Source of the DNA: Amblyornis subalaris | Taxonomy: Eukaryota > Chordata > Aves > Passeriformes > Ptilonorhynchidae | Reading direction: 5' to 3' | Assembly (NCBI GenBank): GCA_018881555.1 | Contig: JACAXG010000012.1 | Location: 4,798,663-4,862,662 of the forward strand | Length of the DNA: 64,000 bases | Shown here: piece after piece, positions 1 to 15,200 of the stretch | Numbering within the stretch: the stretch's first letter is position 1 | How the letters are laid out: each line of letters begins with the position of its first letter | Translations under genes and position numbers: made by a program | The notes under the pieces: generated by a model | The model's database searches: none | Seen by the model: only the letters and a program-made list of their open reading frames with translations | What the model was told of the DNA's origin: nothing

Positions 1-216
1 AGAAATAGTCGATGTTCTCCTTAAGACCATGGACAACATGATGAGTTGTCTTTACAACTGCACACTTAACCCATTTTTGCTGTCCTTTCTCAAGAGCTTC
101 AATGAGGTAGCTCACAATTCTGCTTCCACCATCATGTTCTGGTTTTAGCCATGAAAGAGAAACACTGTCTTTTGTGACATTTGTTACTCCTAGCTTTTCT
201 GGTGGGCTGGGTTTTT
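1..216 (-). CDS. TTN: TTN exon, C8 second Fn3 (3' side cut by window edge)
   Basis: First part of an Fn3 domain, opening (E)[15 protein letters not shown] and holding [11 protein letters not shown]; it runs off the window at ...KENIDYF. The acceptor AG pairs with a phase 1 donor of the giant exon, so the junction codon is GAA (Glu). This is the second Fn3 after the C8 Ig. Confidence 0.93.
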
Positions 217-3200
217 CTGAGGAAAAAAGTGCAACAGGTTAAACAATACAGAAAGTATTTACTTTTTATATTAGCAATTACATAGGAATGTAATCTGGAT
301 CAAAAGAATGTGTTTTTAAACAAATTTGTATATTAGAAATATTTTAAGTTAAAAGGCAAGAAGAATTTAAAATTCAAGCTATTACTTAGCTCTTTTTCAT
401 TTGTAAAACCACAGACATACCTACAAAAAATGATCTATTTTACTGTATGCAGATTTTAAACTTCTGACATAATTTTGAAGTAAACACTTTAAAATATATA
501 TTGTTTTAAGTATTAACAAATGTTTTTTCATAGTAAAACATACCTGTTATTTTTGTTCCCTCCTTGGTCTCAGAAGGCACTCCAACACCATATTCATTTT
601 CTCCAGAGACACGGAAGTAGTAAATGGCACCTTCTTGCAAACCAGTCACTTTGTAGGACAGGCGATGACAGTTGTTTGTCACAGTGACCCATGCTTTTTT
701 GCTAGCTTCTCGTTTTTCAATTACATAGTTCTTTACAGGTGCTCCGCCATCATTTTCAGGAACATCCCAAGATAACACAGCAGATTCTTTAGTTACATCT
801 TTTGTTGCAATATTAGATGGTGGGCCAGGAGTATCAAGAACTTTGACAATTAAAGTTAAGGTAGCAGTGTTCAGGATGTTTTGCAACGTTAATGTGTATT
901 TTCCAGAATCATTTCTTGTTGCTTTTTCAATAGTAAGAGATGTACAATTACTTGAAGTGTCAATGCTTGCACGTGTACGGAGATCAGTGTCTGGTTTATT
1001 CCATGTTACATTCGGGAGTGGTTTGCCTCTGAAAGGAACAGTCATTGTGAATGATCCACCAGCCTTTACAATTAAAGTCTTCCGCATTTCACTGTCAATA
1101 TCAAAGACAGGTTCTTCCTCTCTTTCTTTTGCCACCTGAGGTTCTGAGACATCACTTGGTTCACTGACACCCATTTTGTTAATGGATTTCACTCTAAAAA
1201 TATACTCAGAGCCTGATGTTAATCCAGTTATGGTATATTCTGTGCCTCTTAAATTCTGAATAGCTGTTGTCCAGTCAGTTTCATCAGTTTTCTTGTATTC
1301 AACTGTGTATCCTGTTACTGGAGCACCTCCATCAAACAGTGGCTTTGTCCAACCAATTGTGATATTTGACCTTGTAGAATCCATAATCTTAGGTTTAGAT
1401 GGGGGTGATGGCAAGAAGATTGGATCTTCTGCCTTAACCAGTGGTGTGGTTTCACTTGGAAGACTGAGGCCAGCAGCATTTTCTGCATAAACCCGGAATT
1501 CATATTCACATCCTTCACGGAGACCCGATGATTTCACTCTTAAATCATAAACTGGCTTTTTGTTTACACGAATCCACCTTAGGCTGGTTTTCTCACGCCT
1601 TTCAATTACATAGCCAGAGATCTCATTGCCTCCATCAGACTCGGGTCTTGCCCAGCACAGTGTTATTGAATCTTTGCTCACACTGGTGATCTCTAAAGAT
1701 GTAGGTGGACTTGGAACTGTAAATGGGTCTAGAGCTTTGACAGCAACACTTTCTAGAGGCTCACCAACACCGTATTTGTTAACTCCCATCACTCTGAAAA
1801 TATACTCATTACCCTTCAGTAATTTTGTCACTTTACAGGATGTTGTTTTAAGCTCTCCTTCACAAAGTGTCCATGCAATTCTGCTGGTTTCGCGTTTTTC
1901 CACAATATAATAATCAATATCTGCACCGCCATTTTCTTGCGGGGGTCCCCATGATAAATGGCACTTTTCAGCAGTAAGGCCATTTATTTCTAATGGGCCT
2001 GCAGGTGGGCCAGGTCTATCAAGTACTTTGCAATTAATTGCCAAAGATTTTGTTCCTGCAACATTTTGTAATGTTAGTACATACTGTCCTGAATCACCTC
2101 GGATACAGTCCTTAATGGTTATTGCAGTAGTGTAATCTGTTGAGACTATTTCAACTCTAGCTTTTCCTTCAAGCTCCTTGCCATCCTTTGTCCATGAAAT
2201 TACTGGTATTGGCCGTCCTGCAACATCAGCATTGACTTTAAACACTTCTCCAGCTTTCACAACTATAACATCCCTGAATTTGGCATCTATCATAATTCTT
2301 GGAGCCTCTACATCATCTTTTACAGTCACAGGTCCAGTTGGTTCAGATGGCTGACTGAAGAGTCCAGCAGCATTTTTTGCAATCACGTGGAATTCATAAC
2401 GCTGGTCTTCTGTAAGTCCACCTACATCAAAGTATGTTTCTTGCACATTAGTAAAATTACATTTTAGCCAACGACCATCTGGTAGCTCTCTGCGTTCAAT
2501 AATATATCCTGTTACTTTAGCTCCACCATCGTATTCTGGTTTAGTCCACTTCAGTGAGACAGATGTTCTTGTAATATTAGTAACTTCTGGTTGACCAGGA
2601 GGATCGCAGGGATCTCTTGCAGCAACTGGTTCACATGCCTTACTGCATTTGCCTATTCCAGCAATGTTTTCTGCATACACACGATATTCGTACATCAGTC
2701 CTTCATCAAGACCTGTAACTTTCATTTGTGTGTCAGTAATGAGGCTCTTGTTGACTTTTGTCCAAAGAATGCTGCTTCTTTCTTTATGCTCCAAGTGATA
2801 TCCTAGTACTACGCTACCTCCATCATTAACTGGTACCTGCCAAGTTACAATCATGAAAGCTTTAGTTGCATGTGCCACACGAGGAGTTCCTGGTGGACCT
2901 GGAGGCTTAAATGGATACTCTGCCACAACTGAAGGAGAATTAGAGTAAGTGCTTTTCCCATAGCGGTTTTCTGCACAAATACGGAACTGATACTCAGATC
3001 CAGTGACAAGACGAGATACTTTAATTGATGTTCTTGCAACTGCTGCAGATACTACCTGCCATGTTGTTGTGGTAGTATCTCTCTTCTCCACAATGTAATT
3101 GCTAATATGACACCCGCCATCATATGCTGGAGGTTTCCAAGACAGAGTTACACTATCGGCACTAACTTCATCAATTTTAACATCAGTTGGTGGCCCTGGT

Positions 3201-6200
3201 CTGTCAAGGACAACTACAGTTAAAGAAGCTGTTGTTGATCCNGCAGTGTTTGAAAGATGTAATTCATAATGTCCCAGATCTTCATTTGAAGCTTCCTTGA
3301 TGGACAGTGAAGTTAAAGTCTTTGATGTCTGAACATTTACCCTGGTTGTCTCTTTTAAGGGATTCCCATCCTTCTTCCAGCTAGCAGTGGGAAGAGGCCG
3401 CCCTCTGAATGGAATGTCAATCTTAAGATCATCTCCAGCTTTCACCGTGAATGTGTTAAAAAGGAGCTCAACAGATGGCTGGATTTCAATATCTTTTGCA
3501 ATGACTGGGACACCAAGTTCTCTTGGATCACTTTTTCCTTTTTCATTAACAGCAATTACTCTGAAACTGTACTCTTCTCCCATACTTAAGCCTGTTATTG
3601 TTGCTTCCAATGTTTTCACCTGTGTACATGCACTCCATTTTATACTTCCTTTACTTTGCATTTCTACTATATAACCAGTAATTTTACTACCACCATCGCT
3701 CTCTGGCTTTTCCCATTTAATTGAAGCAGAATTGCGAGTCACATCAACGAGAATGACCTTTGGAGGTGGAGAAGGTGGTTCAGACACCTTAACTGGATCA
3801 GCAGTTTCTGCTGGTAAACCAACTCCATATTCATTTACAGCTAGAACACGGAAGTAGTAACTACATCCTTCTTGTAATTGGGTAATCTTGAAGGAATTCT
3901 TAGTACAGTTGCTTGTAACTGTGGCATATGCCTTTCTTGTGGATTCTCGCTTTTCAACTACATAATTGGTAATTTTAGCTCCACCATCAATAAGTGGTGG
4001 CTCCCAGGCTAAAGTTACAAAATCTTTTTTCACTTCTCTGATTGTCAGGTTTAGAGGTGCACTAGGTGTATCAAGCACTCTGACATTAACAAAAGCTGAT
4101 TTTTTGCCNCTGTTGTTCTCCAAAGTAAGATTGTATCTACCACTATCAAATCTATTGACATTGTCAATGACCAGCATTGTATAGGAACTGGTGACTTCAA
4201 TCTGAGCTCGGTCACTAATTGTTCCTTCTGCTTTCTCCCATTTAACTTCAGGTTCTGGTCTTCCTTTGATGGTGACAAACAGGCGTAATGTACCACTAGC
4301 ACGTACAGTCACTACTTTTCTGAGATCTGCATCAAGTTCAATTTCAGGAGGTTCAATCTTGTCCTCTGCTAAGACTGCACCAGGTATAGTTGCAGGTTCT
4401 CCTACTCCTTCTGAGTTGATGGCACAGATGCGGAAGTTATACTCCTGGTTCTCTTTTAGTTTTGTCACGGTGAATTGTTTAGCTTGTAGGCCTGTTGGTG
4501 GGGTGCAGATAGTCCATTCATCAGCAGCAGCTTCTTTTACTTCTACTACATATCCTTTAACAGGAGCACCACCATCATAAATGGGCTTATTCCAGGCAAG
4601 GGAAACTGATGACCTGGAAGTATCTGTAACCTTTGGATTGCTAGGTGGACCTGGCGGATATAATACATCACAAGCACGATAGAAAATGGATGGCCCACTG
4701 GGTTCCCCTACCCCTGCAGCATTTTCAGCAGACACTCTAAATTCATAGAAATGCCCATCAGTTAGACCTGTTACTCTGAATCGCAAGTCTGTCAGCCTTT
4801 TCTTNTTGCATTTGGTCCACCGGATACCATCTTTGTCCCGTTTTTCAAGTATGTAACCTTCAATTTCAGCTCCCCCATTGTCTTCTGGGCGACCCCATGT
4901 TACCACCATGGAATCTTTTGTGATTGCTGAAACTTCAGGTGTTGAAGGAGGACCAGGGGGTTTGTATGGATTACGAGCCACAATTGGTTCAGATTCTAAG
5001 GGCTCTCCAATTCCATATTTATTCACTGCCATTACACGGAAAATGTATTCATTGCCAGGAAGGAGTTTGGTTACTTTGTGGTTAAGAGCCTGCACGTCTG
5101 TTGCTACTTGTGTCCATGAAAGCCTGCTTGTCTCTCTCTTCTCAATGATATAATGTGAGATACTAGAACCACCATCATGTAAAGGTGGAGACCATGACAA
5201 GTAGCATTTTTCTGCAGTGACACCTGTAACCTTCAGAGGTCCTTCTGGAGGTCCTGGTCTGTCAAGCACTTTTACAGTGATCGGTATAGATTTGGTGCCA
5301 CCGACATTTCTGAGGTTAAGAGTATAGTGACCTCCATCTACTCTTATACAGTCTTTGACAGTGAGAATTGTTTTCTGAATGGTAGATTTAATTTCCATTC
5401 TTGCAGTTGTTTCTTCAAGGTCTTTACCATCTTTTGACCATGTTATGTCAGGAATGGGTTTGCCATGGATATCAGCTTCAAGAACAAAGGTTTCTCCAGC
5501 ATGAACAACAATGACATCTTTGTATTTAGGATCCAGTGAAGCTCCTGGTGCTTCAATTTCATCTCTGGCAGTAATAGGCCCCGTACTTTCAGATGGTTCA
5601 CTCAAGCAACCTGCTGCATTTCTTGCAATTACTCTGAATTCATATCGTTGGTTTTCAACAAGACCACTTACTGTAAATTCTGTTTCCAACACATTTGTAA
5701 AACTTGCTTTCATCCAGCGACCATCTGGCAGTTCTTTCTTTTCTACAATATAACCAGTTATTTTGCTTCCACCATCATATTCTGGCTTTTTCCACTTCAG
5801 TGTGATATTACTTCTTGTAACAACAATGGCCTCTGGGCGGCCAGGTGGGTCACAAGGATCTCGGGCAACATACAGTTCTGATACTTTGCTGACTTTGCCA
5901 ATGCCAACAATGTTTTCAGCAGAAACTCTGAACTCATATTCAAGACCTTCTTCGAGGCCATCTGTTTTATATTGTGTGTCCACAATGAGTGACTTGTTCT
6001 GTTTTGTCCAAAGAATGCTGTTCTTATCTTTACGCTCAAGATGATAGCCAAGAATTTTGCTTCCTCCATCATTAACTGGTTCATGCCATTGTACGATCAT
6101 ATGATCCTTGGAAGATGCTGTAACAAATGGGGTTCCAGGTGGCCCAGGCACCTTGTAGGGGTATTGCACAACAATTGGTTTAGAAGCCAAAGGAGAGCTC

Positions 6201-9200
6201 TTTCCATACCTATTTTCAGCAGAAATCCTGAACTGGTATTCAGAACCTGTTTTAAGCTTTGTTGCTTTGATAGTTGTTCTTGCAACAGTTGCTGACACAA
6301 TATTCCATGTGGTAGTGCTTGTGTCACGCTTTTCCACTATATAGTTGCTTATCTGACAGCCACCAGTATAATCAGGTGGATCCCATGATAAAACAACAAA
6401 GTCTGCACTAACTTCGTCAAAGCGGACAGGTCCTCGTGGTGGGCCAGGCTTTTCTAGTACAATTATGCTCAGGTGCTCTGTTGCTGTACCTGCTGTGTTT
6501 GTTGCTGTTACTGTATATTTACCAAAGTCTTCCTTGTTGCTTTCTTTAATATGTAAAATAGTTGATGTTGTTGTATCCTGAATATTTAATCTGGTTGTCT
6601 GTTTCAGTGGCTGCTCATCTTTTGTCCAAGTAATAGTAGGTTTGGGTCTACCTATAAATGGTACTTCTACCTTCAGATCTTCTCCAGCTTGTACACTATA
6701 TGTATTAAACATTAGTTTGAAACTTGGCTCAATTGTCAAGTCTTTAGCTATCACAGGAATTCCAAGTGCTCTGGGATCACTTTTGCCTTTTTCATTGTAG
6801 GCAATCACACGGAATTGATATTCCTGCCCTGGACTCAAACCAGACACCTCTGCATTGCACGTTTTGGTCTCACTAACAACACTCCATTTTTCTGTTCCTT
6901 TAGGCAGCATTTCAACAATGTATCCCAAAATTCTGCTACCTCCATCATGTTCAGGTTTTTCCCACGTAAGTGATGCACTTCTCTGAGTCACATCGGTGAG
7001 TGTTACTTTCCCAGGAGGCAGAGGTGGCTCTGAGGCTTTGACAGCATCCCTGGTTTCAACTGGAACACCAATTCCAAATTCATTTTCAGCCATAACTCTG
7101 AAGTAATAAATTGCTCCTTCTGTAAGATTTTCAACTTTAAAACTTGTCTTGCCACACTTAGCACTTACATTTGCAAATGCTTTCCTGGTTGACTCACGCT
7201 TGTCTATTACGTAGTTTTTTACCTTTGCACCACCATCAATAATAGGTGGTTCCCAAGATAATACAGCAGAATCCTTCTTTATATCCTTCACCACTAAGTT
7301 TTGTGGGGGTCCTGGTGTGTCCAAGACTTTTACTGTAACAAATGCAGATTTAGAACCACTGCTGTTCTCTAACTTAAGAATATACTTTCCAGCATCATTT
7401 CTATCACAGTTGTCAATTGAAAGTTGTGTGTAGTTTATGCCTTTGTCAATCTGAACTTTTTCTGAGAATTCACCTTCTTCTCGAGACCACATGATGTCGG
7501 GTGTTGGTCGTCCCCTGAATGGTATGTGAATCCTGGCAGACCCACCAGCTCTAACCACTATCCCTTTCCTTAGCTCTGAATCAATATCAAGTTCTGGAGC
7601 TTCAAGTTTGTCTTCTGGTTTAATAGTACCAGGAACTGATGCAGCCTCTCCCACGCCAATCTTGTTGAGAGCACACACTCGTAGTTTGTATTCTTGATGT
7701 TCAGTAAGCTTTTTGATCTCAAATCGAGTGGCACGTATACCTGTCTGTGGAGTAACAAGTGACCATTCATCTTCATCTGCTTTACAGATTTCTACAAGGT
7801 ATCCCTGGATTTCGCAACCACCATCATAAATAGGTTTACTCCAACCAAGTATAACTGAACTTTTGGTGGTATCCACAATATGGGCATTTGTTGGTGGGCC
7901 AGGCTTGAACATTGGGTCACAAGCTTTAAAGTAAGGAGAAACTTGGCTTGGTTCACCAACTCCTGCAGCATTTTCAGCAGAAACTCTGAATTCATATTCA
8001 TGATCCTCTGTTAATCCTGTAACTCTTAATCGCAAATCTGTAATTCGGCGTTTATTGCATTTTATCCATCTAATGCCTGCTCGGTCTCTCTTTTCTACAA
8101 TGTAACCTACGATTTCACTACCTCCATCACTCTCTGGCCGGCTCCAGCAGACAGTCATAGAATCCTTTGTGATGTTGGTAATTTCCAAGGCCTTTGGTGG
8201 TCCAGGAACCACAAATGGATTTCTCATCATTACTGGCACAGATTCTAATGGCTCACCAACCCCATACTTGTTAACTGCCATAATACGGAAGACATATTCA
8301 TTTCCTTCCAAGAGTTTTGTTACTTTCAGCATTGTAGGTAAAACCTCTGACGAAACCACAGTCCATGCCAGGCGACTAGTTTCTCTCTTCTCTACAATGT
8401 AATGAGAAATATCACTGCCACCATCATGAAGAGGGGGAGCCCATGCCAATGAACATTTTTCAGCTGTAACTCCTGTCACTTGGACCGGGCCCTCTGGAGG
8501 TCCTGGCCTGTCCAAGACTTTTACATTTACTGTTACTGTCTTTGTTCCTGCAACATTAGAGGCTTCTAGAATGTACTGTCCGCCATCAACTCTAATAGCA
8601 TCTTTTACAATTATTAATGCACTGAAATCTGTGTTCTTTATTTCATATCTAGCAGTTTCCTCAAGTTCTTTATCTCCTTTGTACCACTTGATGGTCGGTA
8701 GTGGCTTTCCATAAACATCAGCCTCAAGTCTGAATGTTTCACCAGCATTTACAACAATTGTGTCTTTGTACTTTGGATCCATTGAAATTCGTGGAAGTTC
8801 CACTTCGTCTCTTGCTGTTATTGGTCCTGTACTGTCAGAAGGTTTGCTTATTGTACCTGCAGCATTCTTTGCAATTACTCTAAATTCATATCTTTGGTCT
8901 TCAGTAAGTCCTGTTACAGTGAACTGAGTTTCAATGATATTTGTGAAGCTAGCTTTCATCCAGCGACCATCTGNTAAGTCACGTTTCTCTACAATATAAC
9001 CAGTAACCTTACTTCCACCATCGTATTCTGGTTTGGTCCACTGTAGAGTAATAGAGCTTCTTTTTATTATTATAGCTTCTGGGCAACCTGGAGGATCGCA
9101 TGGATCACGAGCTACATAGCACTCAGAAACTTTACTTGTTCTGCCTACACCAACAATATTTTCTGCAGAAACGCGAAACTCATATTCAATTCCTTCTTCA

Positions 9201-12200
9201 AGGTTATTTGTCTTAAAACTTGTGTCCTGAATAATAGTCTTGTTTACTTTAGTCCACAAAATGCTGTTTTTCTCCTTTCTCTCAAGATGGTAGCCCAACA
9301 CTCTACTGCCACCATCATTTATTGGTTCATGCCATTGTACGACCATGGAGTCTTTTGTGACTGTTGTCACAAATGGTGTGCCAGGAGGTCCTGGTTCCTT
9401 GTAGGGATACTGTGCTACAACTGGTGCAGATTCCAATGCAAAACTCTGCCCATACCTGTTCTCAGCAAATATTCTGAACTGGTATTCTGAACCAGTTTTC
9501 AGTTTAGACACCTTCAGTGTAGTTCTTGCAACGGTAGCCGAAACTGTTTCCCATACAGTGGTTGTTGTATCTCTCTTGTGAACAACATAGTTGGTGATTT
9601 GGCAGCCACCTGTGTACACTGGGGGATTCCATGATAGCGTAATACTTTCTGCACTTATTTCATCAAACTTCACAGGCCCTACTGGCGGGTCAGGTTTGTC
9701 TAGAGTTATAATTTCAACAGAGGCAGACTTTTGCCCAACAACATTAGCCACGGTGATTTCATAAGTGCCACTGTCTTCTTTGCTAGTTTCCTTAAGATTC
9801 AATATAGTGAGATCAGTTGAGTCGCTAACATTGACTCTTGTTGTCTGCCTTAATGGCTGGCCATCTTTTACCCAGGTAACAGTTGGTTTAGGTCGACCTG
9901 CAATTGGTATTTCTACTTTCAGATCTTGTCCCACCTGAACACTGTAACTGTGGAAAGCAGGTCTTACATCAGGTTCAATCACCAGGTCTTTGGCAACTAT
10001 TGGAACTGCAAGTGCTCTAGGATCACTCTTTCCCTTTTCATTGACAGCCATTACTCTAAAAAGATATTCTTCGCCTTGAGTTAGGTTAGTAACAACCGCT
10101 TCGAGTGTTTTAACACGAGCACACTCTGACCACTTCTCACTACCTTTTGCTTGCATTTCAACAATGTATTGTATGATTTTGCTACCACCATCATGTTCAG
10201 GTTTTGCCCAGCTTAGAGAGACACTGTTTCTTGTGACATCATCCACTGTTATTTTCCCAGGAGGCTGTGGAACTTCAGCAACTTTAATTGGGTCACTGGT
10301 TTCTGCAGGGAGGCCAATTCCATATTCATTCTCAGCAGAGATTCTAAAGAAGTAATAGCAGCCCTCCTGAAGTTGATCTACTTTCCATGAAGTTTTGTGA
10401 CAATTTGTTACAACAGCTGCATATGCCTTTCTTGTTGCTTCACGCTTTTCAATAATGAAATTCTTTATTTTTGCTCCACCGTCCAAGAGAGGAGGCTCCC
10501 ATGAAAGTGAAACAGAGTCTTTAGTGATCTCTCTGATTTTTAAATTAACAGGTGCACTTGGGGTATCCAGTACTCTTACACTGACAAAGGCAGACTTTGT
10601 TCCACTGCTGTTTTCCAAGGTCAGAGTATACTTTCCAGTATCAAATCTGTTAACATTATCGAGAACAAGGGAAGTAAAGCTGCTAGTGGTATCAATAATA
10701 GCTGCCTCTCTGATCTCACCATCCACTTTACCCCATTTTACTTCAGGTGTTGGACGACCTCTGATCGGAACAAACAGTCTTAAGGAACCTCCTGCCCTCA
10801 CATTTACAATCTTCCTTAATTCCATGTCAAGGTCAAGGTCTGGTGCCTCCATCTTTTCTTCTACAATAACAGAACCAGGAACATCTGCATGCTCTCCAAC
10901 TCCTGCTTTGTTAACTGCACATATGCGGAATTTGTATTCATGTTTTTCCACTAATTTTTCTACTTCCATGTTAGTATTCTTAATTCCAGTTGGAGGGGTA
11001 CAAATTGCCCATTCACCATCACTTACATCACATTTTTCCACAATGTATCCCTGAATTTCAGAGCCACCGTCATAGATAGGTTTACCCCATGAAAGAAAAA
11101 CTGAAGATCTTGTAACATCCACAACTTTAGGATTATTGGGTGGACCTGGCTTGTAAATAGGATCACATGCTTTGTAGTAAGTAGAAGGTGGACTTGGTTC
11201 ACTAAGACCAGCAGCATTTTCAGCTGAAACTCTGTACTCATAATCATGATTTTCTATAAGTCCAGTCACTCTGTATCGCAGTTCACTTATCAGGCGTTTG
11301 TTACATCTTGTCCAGCGAATACCTTCCTTATCTCGTTTTTCAAGAACATAGCCTAGGATTTCACTACCACCATCTGAGGCTGGCCTTTCCCATACAACTA
11401 TCATAGAATCCTTGGTAACGGCTGTGACTTCTGGTGCCTTTGGAGGAAGTGGCACTACAAATGGGTTCTTTGCAAGTACTGGTTGAGACTCCAGAGGTTC
11501 ACCAACACCATATTTATTTACTGCCATAATGCGGAAAACATACTCATTTCCTTCTAAAAGTTTTGTAACTTTGCAATTCAGGGTTTGCACATTTGAGTCA
11601 ACGACGGTCCACACCAAGCGACTGGTTTCCCTTTTTTCTACAACATAGTGCGAAATATCGCTACCACCATCTTGTAGCGGAGGTTTCCATGACAGTGTGC
11701 ATTTTTCAGCTGTAACACCGGTAATCTCAACAGGTCCTTCTGGTGGTCCTGGTCTATCAAGAACTTTGACATTAACAGGAACCTTCTTTTCACCTGCAAC
11801 ATTCTTTGCCAGTAGTACATACTGACCACTGTCAACTCTCGTGGCTTCCTTCACACTAAGGCTTGTTGCAAAATCAGTACTTTTTATTTCCATTTGAGCA
11901 GTGCTTGTCAGCTCACGATCGCCTTTTAACCACTGAATGGAAGGTATTGGTTTGCCATGAACATCAGCATCAAGCTTGAATGACTCACCAGCATGCACTA
12001 CAATAGTGTCTTTGTATTTTGGATCCATACTTATTTGAGGTGGTTCTACTTCATCTCTTGCTGTAATTGCCCCTGAGCTCTCAGACGGTTCACTGAAAAC
12101 ACCTGCAGCATTTCGTGCTATAACACGAAACTCGTATCTCTGGTTTTCAACTAGACCAGTTACTTCAAACTGAGTATCAATGACATTTGTAAAGCTTGCT

Positions 12201-15200
12201 TTCATCCAACGGCCATCAGGTAGTTCCTTCTTTTCAACAACATAGCCTGTGATCTTACTTCCACCATCATATATCGGTTTCTTCCACAGAAGTGTTACTG
12301 AGCTTCTTGTGACAATTATGGGTTCTGGACGACCTGGAGGGTCACATGGGTCACGTGCAGTATAGCATTCAGATGTTCTACTTGCCTTTCCAATTCCCAC
12401 TATGTTTTCTGCATAGACTCTGAATTCATATTCAAGACCTTCCTCAAGGCCAGTTGTCTTAAATTTGGTGTCTGGAATAGGTGTTTTATTCAGTTTAGCC
12501 CACAGAATGCTATTTCTTTCTTTGCGCTCCAAATGATACCCAACGATCCTGCTACCGCCATCATTGACTGGTTCATGCCATTGTACCACCATGCTGTCTT
12601 TTGAGACATTTGTTACAAAAGGAGTTCCAGGTGGACCGGGAACTTTAAACGGGTACTGGGCGATTATTGACTCTGAAGTGAGATACGTACTCTTCCCATA
12701 TCTGTTCTCAGCTGCGATTCTGAACTGATATTCACAGCCAGTCTTTAAACGACATGCTTTTATAGTTGTTCTTGCAACAGTAGCTGACACAATGTGCCAA
12801 GTCGTTGTGGAAGTGTCTCTTTTCTCTACAATGTAATTATTGATAGAGCTACCACCATCATACTTGGGTGGTTCCCAGGAAATGGTAATACTATCTGCCG
12901 TTACTTCATCTACTTTTACTGGTCCAGTTGGAGGTCCTGGTTTGTCAAGGACAACAATATTTAGGGTCTCAGTTGCTTCACCAGCAGAGTTTGTAAGTTT
13001 AACNAAATATGTCCCCACATCTTCTCTGCATGCTTCTTTTATTGTTAACACTGTGTTGTTTTCTGAACTTTCTGCATTTACTCTTGTAGTCTGCTTCAAT
13101 GCCACATTATCTTTATGCCAAAACACTGCTGGTTTGGGTCGACCAACAAAAGGAACATCAACCTTTAAGTCCTCTCCTGCTAGAACACTGAAAGTAGTAA
13201 ATAGTAGTTTGAAAGCTGGTGGAATCACAAGATCTTTTGCAACAACTGGTATACCCAGCTGGCGAGGATCACTGATACCTTTCTCATTCTGAGCTGAAAC
13301 ACGGAAGTTGTATTCTTCACCTTGGATCAATCCTGTGATAGTGGCTTCAGTAACTTTTACTGTGGCACAAGTTGACCACTTTTCACTGCCTTTGCTTTGC
13401 ATTTCTACAATATAGCCCAAAATTCTGCTACCACCATCATGTTCAGGTTTTTCCCAAGACAAGGATACGCTATTTCTTGTTACATCCAACAAAGTTATTT
13501 TCCCTGGTGGAAGTGGTCTTTCTGATACTTTTATGGATTCTGAAGTTTCAACTGGAAGACCTATGCCATACTCATTTTCAGCTAGGACTCTGAAGTAGTA
13601 GTTGCAGCCTTCTTGCAGTGAATCAACTTTCCAGCTGGTCTTGTGGCAATTGGCATTAACAGTTGAATAAGCTTTCCTTGTCGATTCACGCTTTTCAATG
13701 ATGTAATTTTTTATTTTAGAGCCACCATCTATGAGAGGAGGCTCCCAAGTGAGTGTAACTGAAGATTTTGTAACTTCTTTTATTTTCAAATCTTGAGGTG
13801 CCCCTGGAGTATCCAGAACTCTGACATTTACAAAAGCTGACTTACTACCTGAGCTGTTTTCAATTGTCAGTATGTATTTGCCACTATCAAATCTATTTAC
13901 GTTTTCAACAATAAGTAAAGTGTAAGAGCTTGTTGATTCAATGCTCGCTCTATCCAAAGATTCCCCATGTTCTCTTGTCCATTTTACTTCAGGTGCTGGT
14001 CTTCCTTTAATTGGGACAAAGAGTCTTAGAGTACAGCAAGCTCTAATAGTGACAACTTTACGTAGTTCTGCATCAAGTTCAATCTCTGGAGGTAGCATTC
14101 TTTCTTCAGCTTTTGGAGTGCCAGGAACAAGAGCAGGTTCTCCAAGACCTTCAGAGTTCATAGCATATATCCGTATTTTATACTCTTGATTTTCTTTCAA
14201 GTCAGTGATGGTAAAAGAAGTGGCCTTTAGACCCATTGGTGGAGTTACAATCTTCCACTCATCATCTTCAGGTAGTGCAATCTCAACCATATAACCTGTG
14301 ATCTCTGAACCACCATCATATATTGGTTTGTTCCATGCTATTGTAATTGAGGACTTGCTGCTATCCAAAACACGAGGATTACCTGGAGGACCAGGCTTAA
14401 AGACAGTATCACAAGCTTTATAGAATGGACTGGTTGGGCTTGGCTCACTGACACCAGCAGCATTTTCCGCCATGACTCTGTATTCGTATTCATGGCCTTC
14501 TGTCAGTCCAGACACTTTAAAACGTAAGTCAGTAACAACCCTTTTGTTACATTTCACCCACCGTAGACCAGTCCTGTCTCGACGTTCCACAATATAGTTA
14601 GTTATTGGGCTCCCACCATCAGAATCAGGATGGCCCCAACAGACAACCATAGAATCTTTCGTAATTGCCGTAACTTCAGGTGTTTTAGGTGGATCAGGTG
14701 GAACATATGGATTTACTGCAAGAACAGGCACTGATTCCAGAGGCTCACCAACTCCATATTTGTTAACAGCCATAACTCGGAACACGTACTCATTGCCCTT
14801 CAACAGTTTAGTAACCTTCAGTTTAGTCACTGGAACTTCTGTGGCTACAGCTGTCCATGCCAATCTACTGGTTTCACGTTTTTCAACCACATAATGGTCA
14901 ATCTTGGCTCCTCCATCATCCAGTGGGGGTAGCCATGACAGCACACATTTTTCTGCAGTGACTTCAGACACAGNCAAAGGTCCTTCTGGGGGACCAGGTC
15001 TATCAAGAACTTTGACATTGAAGACATGCTTGGCAAAGCCACCAGGGTTTGTTGCGGTAAGTGTATAAGCACCACCATCTCTTCTTGAGGAATCTTTATT
15101 GATGAGAATGGTAGAGAAATCTGCTATTTTTATTTCTAATTTTGCTGTGTCTTCAAGTTCTTTTTCTCCCTTTGTCCATGTCATAGTTGGTGGAGGGCGA

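Larger units (their letters stand above)
1..1117 (-). repeat. TTN: C-zone super-repeat C8, first part
   Basis: Ig [12 protein letters not shown] and Fn3 [13 protein letters not shown] in the giant exon, then the Fn3 in the exon cut by the window edge. The rest of the unit lies outside. An intron reappears here after five intronless units. Confidence 0.85.

Noticed and set aside
10455..11054. Plus-strand open frame of 199 codons
   Set aside because: It lies wholly within the giant titin exon, opposite an Ig-Fn3 stretch. Similar antisense frames occur at the equivalent place in sister repeats (around 843, 3966, 13941, 17007), as expected from shared composition.
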